Part shown: positions 14,918 through 23,060 of the stretch, piece by piece
Layout of the letters: every line of letters begins with the position of its first letter
Position numbering within the stretch: position 1 is the first letter of the stretch
DNA from: Chitinophaga agri
GTDB taxonomy: Bacteria > Bacteroidota > Bacteroidia > Chitinophagales > Chitinophagaceae
Assembly (NCBI RefSeq): GCF_010093065.1
Contig: NZ_CP048113.1
Location: forward strand, 682,001-746,000
Length of the DNA stretch: 64,000 nt
Direction of reading: 5' to 3'
The notes under the pieces: model-generated
Told to the model about the DNA's origin: nothing
The model's database searches: none
The model's input: the letters and a program-made list of their open reading frames with translations, nothing else
Made by a program: the position numbers and the translations under genes

Positions 14918-16177
14918 ATGCAGTCTTATACAGAACAATCCCATTTTCGGCAACCATCCAGGGCGATGGCGGTACAGCCGTCTTCCCCAGGTGGAATCTC
15001 CATGCCTGCTGTACAACCTTTTCAGCGAATGGTTAGCCCGGCATCAATGAGTGGCGTGGTGCAGCTGGGGAAGAAGAAAACAAAAAAGAATACAGGTGAT
15101 AACGAACCGGAGCCTAAGAAGGAGAAGAAAGGGGAGGTGGATTCGGATGAGGAAGTGTTACCCACAACTCCACAGGACCTGCTGGTATCTGTTTTAGGCA
15201 TAGATGAGACTGAGGCACAGGAAATACTTGCTAAGACGGTCATGTATTCAGAACTGGCAGCAAAAAATGCGGACGGTATCAGATTTCTGGCAGGAGACAA
15301 GGGCAGACATAAAAGGGCGGAGCTTGAGCTGAATGAGCGTGGGCTTCAAAGGGCAAGGGACACTGTCAGCCGGTTCAATATCCTCCAGGAACGGCTTAAT
15401 CTGGATGATGATCTTGCCCACTTTGCAACGCATACAGCAGCCGAAACTTCCAGTTATTCGAACGAGGATATGGAGGGATTCGGCAAGACATATAACGATG
15501 ATGAGGAAAAATGGGAAGATGACCCGGAATTTGACAGAGATGCATTTGTAGCGGCACTGGAAAGGGAGCAGGAGGATTTTCACGCGAACAGGTCAAAAGG
15601 AGGTGGAGGTGGTTCCGGAGACTGGGCTTTTGGTAGCGTACGTAATGAAGCTAAAGAGATTGGCAGGTCTGGAGATCAGCAGCTGTTTAAGAACGGCAAA
15701 TATACCATTCACCATAAAGTATCCCGTTCCAACCTGAAGGGATTGCATAAGAAGATGGTGCAACATGCGGACGTTTCTCAGTCATTTAAGCTGAAGTTGG
15801 AGGAGATTGGCACTTCGACATTCAAAGGGGCTTCCAATACACAAAAAATTCTCCTGAATCTGCCTTTCAACCTGGAAGTCGGACCATCTGGAGATAATCG
15901 TATCGGTGACCCCGGCAGTGGGGTGGATCTCAATACGGATGAAGATGGCGCAAGGACACCGCGTAGCGAAGTACTTAACGAAATTGACAACGCGATAGGT
16001 AATGAAACCCAGATGAACCAGCAGCAATTCTGGGATGCGTTGACGACCAAACTGGAGACACTGCGTAAGCTGCAGAATAGTCAGCTAAAGGCGGATGGAC
16101 GAGAGGATAATGTGCTTAGTAAGCCTAAAGTAGACCAATGGGAGCCTCAACAGGGAGGGAAATTTCGACGCAGATAG
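14918..16177 (+). CDS. orphan effector-like protein with HHxxS nuclease-like C-terminus
   Basis: A 419-residue protein of no recognised family. Residues 1-50 are Gln/Pro/Ser-rich and end in SGVVQLGKKKTKK, resembling the leader segments of Bacteroidota proteins associated with DUF4157 and contractile-injection or polymorphic-toxin cargo. An acidic, charged middle (about 60-225) predicts helices, followed by a glycine linker (about 226-232). The C-terminal domain contains YTIHHKVSRSNL (His265-His266) and, from about 312, NLPFNLEVGPSGDNRIGDPG. The His pair plus a conserved-looking Asn/Gly/Asp-Pro-Gly block resembles HNH-like toxin domains, but no metal site is proven. There is no signal peptide and no immunity-like ORF beside it; the next gene is convergent and abuts the stop exactly. 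Confidence 0.6.
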   Translation: MQSYTEQSHFRQPSRAMAVQPSSPGGISMPAVQPFQRMVSPASMSGVVQLGKKKTKKNTGDNEPEPKKEKKGEVDSDEEVLPTTPQDLLVSVLGIDETEAQEILAKTVMYSELAAKNADGIRFLAGDKGRHKRAELELNERGLQRARDTVSRFNILQERLNLDDDLAHFATHTAAETSSYSNEDMEGFGKTYNDDEEKWEDDPEFDRDAFVAALEREQEDFHANRSKGGGGGSGDWAFGSVRNEAKEIGRSGDQQLFKNGKYTIHHKVSRSNLKGLHKKMVQHADVSQSFKLKLEEIGTSTFKGASNTQKILLNLPFNLEVGPSGDNRIGDPGSGVDLNTDEDGARTPRSEVLNEIDNAIGNETQMNQQQFWDALTTKLETLRKLQNSQLKADGREDNVLSKPKVDQWEPQQGGKFRRR

Positions 16178-16765
16178 CTACCCCTGCTTCCGGAGTGATA
16201 ATCTTTTCCGGAGGCGGCTTAGGGTAGCCGGCGTCAGTCCCATATACGACGCGATCATATGCTGAGGTACCCGGTTCACTATCTGCGGGTAGGTATTGAC
16301 AAAGTGCTGGTATTGCTCTTCCAGCGATAAGTGAAAGGAAGAGGTAAAGCGCTTCTGCAAAGCGATATAGGCATTAGTGATAAGTAGCCGCATATAGGTC
16401 TCGTATTTACCCAGTTGTTTCAGTAGCGTCTCGTGAGCGCTTTTACTGATCAGCAGAACCGTTGTGTCTTCCAGCGCATCAATGCTTTGGGTGGCGGGTT
16501 CGCCAGTGAGGAAGCTATATAGGTCAGCAATGGTCCAGCCTTCTATGGCGAACTGTGTAATGCGCTGTGTACCATTTTCTTCCGGAAGATACATGCGTAA
16601 TACCCCATTTTCTACAAAGGCAATATGTTTACTGACCTCACCTTCATGGAGCAGGAATTCCTTCTTCCGTAATGTTTTAGGTACCAGATGCGCTTTTATG
16701 ATGGCCGTTTCGTCCGTCGTTAGGGGCACCTTTTCATTGAACCGCTGGAAGAATAGATCGTACAT
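16178..16765 (-). CDS. Crp/Fnr-family transcriptional regulator
   Basis: Bacteroidota-type Crp/Fnr regulator. The ATG at 16765 (MYDLFFQRF) gives the usual N-terminus and about 195 residues; an earlier ATG at 16819 adds 18 atypical ones. The cyclic-nucleotide-binding fold is seen in LLHEGEVSKHIAFVENGVLR and GWTIADLYSFLTGEPA. The C-terminal winged helix reads VPQHMIASYMGLTPATLSRL. No Fnr-type Cys cluster is present, so an iron-sulfur sensor is excluded. The stop codon directly abuts that of the effector-like gene, with no intergenic base. Confidence 0.9.
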   Translation of the reverse strand: MYDLFFQRFNEKVPLTTDETAIIKAHLVPKTLRKKEFLLHEGEVSKHIAFVENGVLRMYLPEENGTQRITQFAIEGWTIADLYSFLTGEPATQSIDALEDTTVLLISKSAHETLLKQLGKYETYMRLLITNAYIALQKRFTSSFHLSLEEQYQHFVNTYPQIVNRVPQHMIASYMGLTPATLSRLRKRLSLRKQG

Positions 16766-16866
16766 AGTTGCTGGTATATCTGACTTAAAAACGAATGGCC
16801 GTTGCCGAAGCACATGCATGGGCAGGTGACAGAGGTGGAGGAAGGAGCACTTTTATATACAAATTG

Positions 16867-17325
16867 TTATAGCAGATCCTTTTCAAAACAAACACTATCC
16901 GGCAAACCGATATAAGGCTCATAATTAGGGATACGTTTATACCCAAGACTGGTATATAATCCCAGTGCTTCCTGTTGCTGACTGCCTGTCTCCAGCACGG
17001 TTTTACGGAAGCCGATTTCTGTCGCCCAGGTTTCCAGTTCTTTCATCAGTAATTTACTGAAACCCTTTCCTCTTGCCTCGTCGCGTACATACACTCGTTT
17101 TACCTCAACAGCATCGTCACTGTAGGATTTGAAGCATCCGCAGCAAACAGGTACATCATTCATATAGATAACGACAGCCGTATCGAGCGGCTGGAGCTTA
17201 TTGTGCCCGTCGTAGATGTCCATAATATCTCCGTTGCGGCGGCGCAGGTCTGCATCCAGCTCGGTAATGAGCAGTTGGAAGTCCGGAACGGTACTGGCTG
17301 TTCTTTTGATGACGATATTATCCAT
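16867..17325 (-). CDS. GNAT-family N-acetyltransferase
   Basis: Acetyl-CoA-dependent acetyltransferase of 152 residues from the ATG at 17325 (MDNIVIKR). Motif A of the GNAT fold is visible in VKRVYVRDEARGKGFSKLLM with the pyrophosphate-binding R-x-x-G-K-G turn, and TVLETGSQQQEALGLYTSLGY is the usual motif B/C ending. A longer frame reaching 17430 runs through the terminator hairpin at 17387-17416 and is therefore rejected. Substrate unknown. Confidence 0.85.
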   Translation of the reverse strand: MDNIVIKRTASTVPDFQLLITELDADLRRRNGDIMDIYDGHNKLQPLDTAVVIYMNDVPVCCGCFKSYSDDAVEVKRVYVRDEARGKGFSKLLMKELETWATEIGFRKTVLETGSQQQEALGLYTSLGYKRIPNYEPYIGLPDSVCFEKDLL

Positions 17326-17386
17326 GACGGTACTAAGATAATCATCTGGCAGGAGTTTGTCTGATTTTATGTGGTGATAATTAAAA

Positions 17387-17416
17387 GGCTCCGGAGAGGT
17401 ATGTTGCTCCGGAGCC
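17387..17416 (-). terminator. intrinsic terminator of the GH78 gene
   Basis: GGCTCCGGAG and CTCCGGAGCC, a perfect 10-bp stem with a 10-base loop. On the minus strand it is followed by TTTTAATTA. It lies about 30 bp after the rhamnosidase stop and before the GNAT start. Confidence 0.88.
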
Positions 17417-17445
17417 TTTACTACATTCAAAATGAACGTTGATCA

Positions 17446-20196
17446 TTACTGCACCTTTGCTACCGCCGGCTTACCTGCCGTAGCAAAATGATACTGACCG
17501 GAAGCCACTTCCAGCTCCATCACTTCCTTTCCTTTATGCTTCACCCTTATCTCTTTCTGATTATCAACAGACAGTCCGCCCTCCAGTACATCGCCACCAT
17601 CTTTCACCGGAACATACACTGTAGCGGTCGTGTTAGCCGGTATATCCACATCCAGCAGGAACTGCCCGTTTTCCACGCGCCAGGAGGACTTTATATTCCC
17701 ATAGTAAGTGGCGAGGTTGCCTTCTGCCTTTGTCAGCGATCCGCCTGGATTAGGCCTGATAATGATATGCTTGTACCCCGGTGCGTCTTCTTTTGTGTCA
17801 ATACCAACGATCACCCGGTACATCCAGTCACCGATAGCGCCATATGCATAGTGGTTGAAAGAGTTCATACCTGGTGTCTCAAAGCTGTGATCAGGCTTTT
17901 CCCCATTCCATCTCTCCCAGATGGTAGTGGCACCCATCTTCACCGGATACAGCCAGGAAGGATAACTCTCCTGTAGCAGCAGCGTATATGCCAGATCGGT
18001 ATAACCGAAGCGGCTTAACACATGGCAGAGGTAGGGTGTACCCAGGAAGCCGGTGGTCAGATGGTTCCCGTAACTTTGGATGTTATCTGACAGTCTGCGG
18101 GCAGCCTGGTCACGCAGATTTTCCGGTAGCATATCAAACTGCAGGGCCAGTACGTAGGCCGTCTGTGAACCGGATACCAGTCTGCCACTCGGGGTGACAT
18201 ACTCCCGCATAAATGCGGCCCTGATGCGTTGCAGGAGGTTCGTGTAGTTATCTGCATCTGCTTTATTGCCCAATACTGTTGCGGCATTGATCAGCAGTTG
18301 TGTGGAATGAGCATAGAAGCATTGCGCAATGAGGTATTTATCGGTCAGCGCTGCACGGCCATCATTGTCATCATCCGGGCGGTAGAACAGCCAGTCGCCA
18401 AAGTGAAAGCCGGTATTCCACAGGTCATCGACGCTCTTGCCGCGCATATATTCCACCCAGGCTTTCATGCTGGGATATTGCTGTTCCAGCAGCCGTTTGT
18501 CTGCATAGGCCAGGTACATATTCCAGGGGATGATCGTCGCCGCGTCGGCCCAGCCAGCGGACCCCATTGCGTCATTGCCGAGCACATTGGGTACCACGAA
18601 CGGCACACTGCCATCAGGACGTTGGTCTGCCGCGACATCCTTCAGCCATTTGTCGAAGAAATTGTTTACCTGGAAGTTGTAGGCCGCTGTTCTGGAAAAT
18701 GCCTGTGCGTCACCCGTCCAGCCCAGACGTTCGTCCCGCTGCGGACAGTCAGTAGGTACGTCCAGGAAGTTGCCGCGCTGTCCCCATTGTATATTGTGTT
18801 GTAACTGGTTGATGAGGGGATGGGAGCAACTGAAACTACCTGTTTGCGGCATATCTGAATACAAGGCAACAGCCGTAAAGTATTCGGGTTTTATTTCGCC
18901 TTTGAAGCCGCTTATTTTCACGAAACGGAAACCCTGGAAGGTGAAGTGTGGTTCAAAAGATTCTACGCCGTTACCCCTGAAGATATAGACATCTTTTTGT
19001 TTTGCCAGCCGGAGGTTCTCCGTGTAGAAATTCCCTTTTTTATCCAGTACTTCGGCATGCTGTAGTACGATGCTATCGCCTGCACTGGCTTTGATATTTA
19101 CCTTCACCCAGCCTACGAGGTTCTGACCGAAGTCGATGACCTTTTCTCCGGCAGGAGTAGTGAAGATCTTCACTGGTTTGAACTCCTCATGTTTCCTGAT
19201 GGGTTCATTGATCGTAGCGATCAGGGTACTTTTAGTTGTATCAGCGCTCAGCCTGACTGCTACCCAGTCTTTGTCATTGTAACCGGCAGTTGTCCAACCC
19301 TGTTTTTCTTTTCTGGCATCGATCGTCTCACCATGATATATCTCTGAATAGAGGATGCTACCTGTAGAGGACTTCCAGCTATTGTCCGAAGTGACCAGTT
19401 CCTCCGTACCATCCGTATACTGGATATGTAACTGAAACAACAGGCCTATACGGGAACCGAAGTGATTCTTACTGTCTCCCCAGGCCAGGTAACCGGCGTA
19501 CCAGCCCACCCCCAGCGTCACACCTACAGCATTGTCACCCTGTGTGAGGAGGCTGGTGACATCATATTGCTGGTATTGCAGCCTTTTACGGTAACTCGTC
19601 CAGCCGGGTGTAAGATAGGCATCGCCTACCCGTTTACCATTGATAACAGCCTCGTAAAGGCCCCGCGACGTGATATAGGCGGTTGCCGAGCGGACCTTCT
19701 TCGACGCGCGGAATGTTTTGCGCAACAGTGGACTAGTCCGCAGAATGCTGTCTTCTGGTGATCCTGGCTCTATCCAGCTGGCTTTCCAGTCAGATGGTTG
19801 CAGGAGCGCCATTTGCCATTCAGCCACCGGACTCCATTCGGCGGCTTTGCCTTTCTCATCCCATATCCTGACCTGCCAGTAGTACTGCTTACCCGACTCC
19901 AGCGGATTGCCGGCATAGGGGACATGTACGGACTGATCGGAAGAAACCTTACCACTGTTCCAGACAGATTCTTTGCCGGAATTCGATTGTGGAGATGTAC
20001 TGACGCGTATTTCATAGGCGGATTGCCGGATACCTTTGCGGTCGCCTGTAAGTTGCCAGCTGAAAAAGGGATGTGTAACGTCGACTCCTTTCGGATTGAC
20101 CTTGTTCTCACAGAGGAGGCTACCGACCCTGGTTTGCCCTGATACATCTGTAAAGAATAGTCCTAATGATAGCAGAATAAGACCTGATTTTGTCAT
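17446..20196 (-). CDS. alpha-L-rhamnosidase, GH78
   Basis: Exported glycosidase of 916 residues that removes terminal alpha-L-rhamnose from plant or microbial glycans by inversion. The signal peptide is MTKSGLILLSLGLFFTDVSG. An Fn3-like N-domain (about 25-130) is followed by two beta-sandwich domains, with YITSRGLYEAVINGKRVGD and VIDFGQNLVGWVKV. The six-hairpin catalytic domain starts near 440: the block DVPTDCPQRDERLGWTGDAQ (about 480-500) carries the general acid region, and a late EWWNG-like turn appears as IWERWNGEKPDHSF. It ends in a C-terminal sandwich. It stands alone, without SusC/SusD neighbours, and ends at a strong terminator. Confidence 0.93.
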   Translation of the reverse strand: MTKSGLILLSLGLFFTDVSGQTRVGSLLCENKVNPKGVDVTHPFFSWQLTGDRKGIRQSAYEIRVSTSPQSNSGKESVWNSGKVSSDQSVHVPYAGNPLESGKQYYWQVRIWDEKGKAAEWSPVAEWQMALLQPSDWKASWIEPGSPEDSILRTSPLLRKTFRASKKVRSATAYITSRGLYEAVINGKRVGDAYLTPGWTSYRKRLQYQQYDVTSLLTQGDNAVGVTLGVGWYAGYLAWGDSKNHFGSRIGLLFQLHIQYTDGTEELVTSDNSWKSSTGSILYSEIYHGETIDARKEKQGWTTAGYNDKDWVAVRLSADTTKSTLIATINEPIRKHEEFKPVKIFTTPAGEKVIDFGQNLVGWVKVNIKASAGDSIVLQHAEVLDKKGNFYTENLRLAKQKDVYIFRGNGVESFEPHFTFQGFRFVKISGFKGEIKPEYFTAVALYSDMPQTGSFSCSHPLINQLQHNIQWGQRGNFLDVPTDCPQRDERLGWTGDAQAFSRTAAYNFQVNNFFDKWLKDVAADQRPDGSVPFVVPNVLGNDAMGSAGWADAATIIPWNMYLAYADKRLLEQQYPSMKAWVEYMRGKSVDDLWNTGFHFGDWLFYRPDDDNDGRAALTDKYLIAQCFYAHSTQLLINAATVLGNKADADNYTNLLQRIRAAFMREYVTPSGRLVSGSQTAYVLALQFDMLPENLRDQAARRLSDNIQSYGNHLTTGFLGTPYLCHVLSRFGYTDLAYTLLLQESYPSWLYPVKMGATTIWERWNGEKPDHSFETPGMNSFNHYAYGAIGDWMYRVIVGIDTKEDAPGYKHIIIRPNPGGSLTKAEGNLATYYGNIKSSWRVENGQFLLDVDIPANTTATVYVPVKDGGDVLEGGLSVDNQKEIRVKHKGKEVMELEVASGQYHFATAGKPAVAKVQ

Positions 20197-20407
20197 GACG
20201 AGGAATTTTGTGTAATAGATCGAAAGAGAAATTTAGGCAAAGCCTGCACTAAACTGTCCTGCACTGTCCTATTGTCTGCTATAGCAATGTGGTACTACGA
20301 CGCGGGGAGAGCAAAAGGCTGTTCCCGCGTTCTGTGTGATAACCTGTCGGTCAATAAATCCCTCAAATATCATTTTACATTTCCACTAATCTTCCCACCT
20401 TTGCAGC

Positions 20408-21637
20408 GTGAATGGATCATCAGGAATGGCAACAACAGATACACAGATCAATACAAAAGCAGCACGCGGCAGTCTTCGCTTTCGCCGTATTAAAAATAGC
20501 ATTTTCCTTTCAGGGCTCTCCGTCTTCGCCCAGTTATACCTTTTCCAACCTGTATTGCCGATGCTCTGTAAAGAGTTTGGTGTCACGCCTGCACAAAGCA
20601 GCTGGGCCGTTTCTGCGTCCACCATGGGAATGGCAGCAGGACTGTTTATTTTCTCGTTCAAGGCAGATGCCGTACCGCGTAAACATCTCATGGGAGGTGC
20701 GATGCTGGTATCTGCGGTATTAACGCTTTTATCGGTTTTTATACGTGATTTTCACCTGCTGATAGCGGTCAACTTTGTCAAAGGAGCGGTATTGTCGGGT
20801 GTGACAGCGGTCGCACTGGCGTATCTGTCAGAAGAGGTGGCGACTACTTCTCTGGGGCTGGCCATCAGTTTATACCTGAGTGGAAATGCGATTGGCGGCA
20901 TGGCGGGAAGGATCGTGGTGATGCTGATTGCCGGATGGGCAAACTGGCGCTGGGCGGCAGGTTGTATCGGAGCGACCAGTCTGATACTGGGTTTGTTTTT
21001 TACTAAGCGGTTGCCTGCTTCTAAACATTTTGTCGCTATGCCCATGAATATCGGACAGAAGTGGCAGCAGATGGGTGTCTTTTTCCGGCAGCCGGTTATG
21101 GTGCTGGTGTATTTTGCCGCTTCATTACTGATGGGATGTTTTGTCAGTGTTTATAATTATACGGGTTTCCGGTTGGAAAGTCCGCCGTTCTCATTACCTC
21201 ACTATGTCATAGCAGGGATCTTCCTGATGTATACAGTAGGTGTATTAGGAACGATGGTGGCCGGAAGGTTGTCCGATGGCATACCGCCTGCGCGTGTGAT
21301 CAGGGTGTTTATTCCTTTGATGGCGGCGGGTTTGTTATTGATGCTCATTCCACAGCTGGTGGCGCTTGCGGCCGGATTGGGTATTTTCACTTTCAGCTTT
21401 TTCGCAACACATACCCTGGCCAGCCGGTTGATTTCACAGGAAGCAAAGGAGGGGAAGAGTACGGCTACTTCTTTGTACTGGTTGTTCTATTACGCAGGTT
21501 CCTCATTCATTGGTACCAGTACTGGTGTGGTGCTGACAGGATGGGGATGGAGTACATTCATTGCGGCATTACTGGGGCTGGTACTGGCAGGGGGAAGTCT
21601 GGTGTTCAGAGCGGGGAGAAGGCCCGTTATAGAATAG
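20408..21637 (+). CDS. MFS transporter (YnfM-like exporter family)
   Basis: Twelve-helix inner-membrane carrier of up to 409 residues. VFAQLYLFQPVLPMLCKEFG and SWAVSASTMGMAAGL match the YnfM / arabinose-efflux-like group, and ADAVPRKHLMGGAMLV is the loop 2-3 motif. A second motif is GRLSDGIPPARVIRVF. The frame can start at GTG 20408 or at ATG 20426 (MATTDTQ); the latter is the more ordinary codon. A CCTTTG element lies just upstream, so a very short leader is possible. Substrate unknown; drug or sugar efflux is typical. It is divergent from the rhamnosidase gene. Confidence 0.85.
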   Translation: MNGSSGMATTDTQINTKAARGSLRFRRIKNSIFLSGLSVFAQLYLFQPVLPMLCKEFGVTPAQSSWAVSASTMGMAAGLFIFSFKADAVPRKHLMGGAMLVSAVLTLLSVFIRDFHLLIAVNFVKGAVLSGVTAVALAYLSEEVATTSLGLAISLYLSGNAIGGMAGRIVVMLIAGWANWRWAAGCIGATSLILGLFFTKRLPASKHFVAMPMNIGQKWQQMGVFFRQPVMVLVYFAASLLMGCFVSVYNYTGFRLESPPFSLPHYVIAGIFLMYTVGVLGTMVAGRLSDGIPPARVIRVFIPLMAAGLLLMLIPQLVALAAGLGIFTFSFFATHTLASRLISQEAKEGKSTATSLYWLFYYAGSSFIGTSTGVVLTGWGWSTFIAALLGLVLAGGSLVFRAGRRPVIE

Positions 21638-21679
21638 ACAAATAGTAGATGTCTGCCATTTTGCTAGTTGGGGCCGGAA

Positions 21680-21720
21680 GCGACGAACTAGCGACGAACA
21701 AGCGACGAACAAGCGAAGTG
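21680..21720. repeat. 3.5 tandem copies of an 11-bp unit
   Basis: GCGACGAACTA (21680-21690), GCGACGAACAA (21691-21701) and GCGACGAACAA (21702-21712), then a partial copy. It lies between the MFS stop and the PPC gene. No coding role. Confidence 0.8.
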
Positions 21721-21747
21721 GAAGCGATCAGCAGCAATATGACATTT

Positions 21748-21765
21748 TGGCCATTTACGTGGCCA
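21748..21765. terminator. short hairpin between convergent genes
   Basis: TGGCCA-TTTACG-TGGCCA immediately after the PPC-domain stop, with T-rich bases to the right and A-rich bases on the minus strand side. Probable weak bidirectional terminator. Confidence 0.5.
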
Positions 21766-22257
21766 TTATTCTTCCTCTTTCAGCTGCAGCACATTTGCCC
21801 CGATAGACGCGTCCTTTTCTCTCCTGAACCTTTTATTGTGTACGGTGATCATAATTTCCAGTGAACCGGTACTGACCGTAGCCCCGAGCAAATGCCCGCC
21901 ATAAGCCTGGAATGTACTATCAGTCACTACTCCATGTGCATGGATAGAGACAGTATCCTTTTGCCAGGCGATACTACCCTGCATACTGGCCAGTTCGACA
22001 TTATCAAAAGACTTCGGGTCGTACGCTTTCGTCTGCTGGTTAAAAAAACCGAATGCAGCGTTGACAAACCCCATACCGGTGAAGTTGGCGGCGGGGATCT
22101 TTTCTTTCACCATAAATGCTTCAAGTTGGGCAAAAAGGTCGTCACCCTGACGGAGTACCATCAGGTATCCTGCAGGTACTTTCACATAGCGTGTCTGTGC
22201 TTCAGCGGTACTGCCTATAGCCAGTGCCAGCATCATTAAATGGGCTAATTTTTTCAT
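21766..22257 (-). CDS. exported PPC-domain (DUF296) protein
   Basis: A 163-residue protein whose signal peptide (MKKLAHLMMLALAIGSTAEA before QTR) leads into a complete PPC fold: VPAGYLMVLRQGDDLFAQLE, AANFTGMGFVNAAFGFFN, and the hallmark HAHGVVTDSTFQAYGGHLLG near 105-125 with its cluster of His residues. Free-standing bacterial PPC proteins are trimeric, bind metal and are normally cytosolic; in plants the domain pairs with AT-hooks. Export makes DNA binding unlikely here and a periplasmic metal-dependent function more likely. Function unknown. Confidence 0.85.
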   Translation of the reverse strand: MKKLAHLMMLALAIGSTAEAQTRYVKVPAGYLMVLRQGDDLFAQLEAFMVKEKIPAANFTGMGFVNAAFGFFNQQTKAYDPKSFDNVELASMQGSIAWQKDTVSIHAHGVVTDSTFQAYGGHLLGATVSTGSLEIMITVHNKRFRREKDASIGANVLQLKEEE

Positions 22258-22312
22258 TGGCTCCTTTTAATAGCAAAGAGGAACGAATAACATGCCACAG
22301 GTACAAAAAAAT

Positions 22313-22335
22313 CCCGGACGTTTATACCGTCCGGG
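22313..22335 (-). terminator. intrinsic terminator of the glycine-zipper gene
   Basis: CCCGGACG-GTATAAA-CGTCCGGG on the minus strand, followed by a run of seven T. Lies 30 bp after the stop. Confidence 0.9.
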
Positions 22336-22365
22336 ACCCACATGCAATGTCATATAGGCAACCAG

Positions 22366-22839
22366 TTACTGGTTGGCTTCTTTTTTCTTTTTAGCTTTAT
22401 CAACGATCGCACCGATACCAGCACCAGCACCAGCACCTACTACGGTACCGATAGCCGCACCTTTCACGCGGTCGTTCTTATTGATGATAGCACCTGTTAC
22501 TGCACCAGTACCAGCACCTACAACGGCGCCTTTAGCAGTATGGCTCCAGCCTTTCTTTTTTGTTTCAGTAGTAGAAGCAGTGGATGCCGCAGGAGCACTG
22601 TTGTCATTAGTGTTACCATTGCTATGATTTACAGTAGCCGGCGCTTTGCTTTCGCGTGCTTTGTTAACCGCCTTCATGGAATCAATGGTCTGCTGCTTAG
22701 CTTCTTTAATTGCATTCACGTTGTTGACGGAATCTACGGCAGCTTGCTTTGCACTTTCAATAGCCTCTTCCTGAGACGCTTTGTTATTACAAGCAAAGAG
22801 CACCGTTACAGTGGCCAAGCTCAAAAATAACTTTTTCAT
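22366..22839 (-). CDS. glycine-zipper lipoprotein
   Basis: Lipoprotein of 157 residues. The lipobox is LFAC within MKKLFLSLATVTVLFACNNK, lipidated at Cys17. Residues 20-65 are helical and rich in Ala/Lys/Glu, then a Ser/Asn/Thr-rich linker. The C-terminal half carries the glycine zipper: GAVVGAGTGAVTGAII and GAAIGTVVGAGAGAGIGAIV, as in YMGG/SlyB-like outer-membrane proteins, ending in a Lys-rich tail. It probably inserts in or stabilises the outer membrane and may respond to envelope stress. It has its own terminator, and about 220 bp of AT-rich promoter DNA lies upstream. Confidence 0.85.
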   Translation of the reverse strand: MKKLFLSLATVTVLFACNNKASQEEAIESAKQAAVDSVNNVNAIKEAKQQTIDSMKAVNKARESKAPATVNHSNGNTNDNSAPAASTASTTETKKKGWSHTAKGAVVGAGTGAVTGAIINKNDRVKGAAIGTVVGAGAGAGIGAIVDKAKKKKEANQ

Positions 22840-23060
22840 ATCCTGACTTTTTAGGTTTGTTCAATTATACAGTACAGTAGACAAAACTATGCCATTTTTC
22901 GTGAATCTTCCTAATTACGCTGAAAATTAATTTTATGTAGATAGTGTTTTTTTATTATCCGTTTTATTTTCAAATAATTACGCTTTGTGGGCGGTCCTTG
23001 TCTGCCGGCCGGATCGTCTTTACCGATGATAATTTTCCCTCATAAATTAAAAAAACCGCT

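Noticed and set aside
17326..17430. N-terminal extension of the GNAT gene
   Set aside because: It translates through the intrinsic terminator of the upstream rhamnosidase gene; the ATG at 17325 gives the normal family start.
22373..22627. Plus-strand Ala/Pro-rich frame opposite the glycine-zipper gene
   Set aside because: Shadow of the Gly/Ala repeats; the minus-strand lipoprotein has a lipobox and a terminator.
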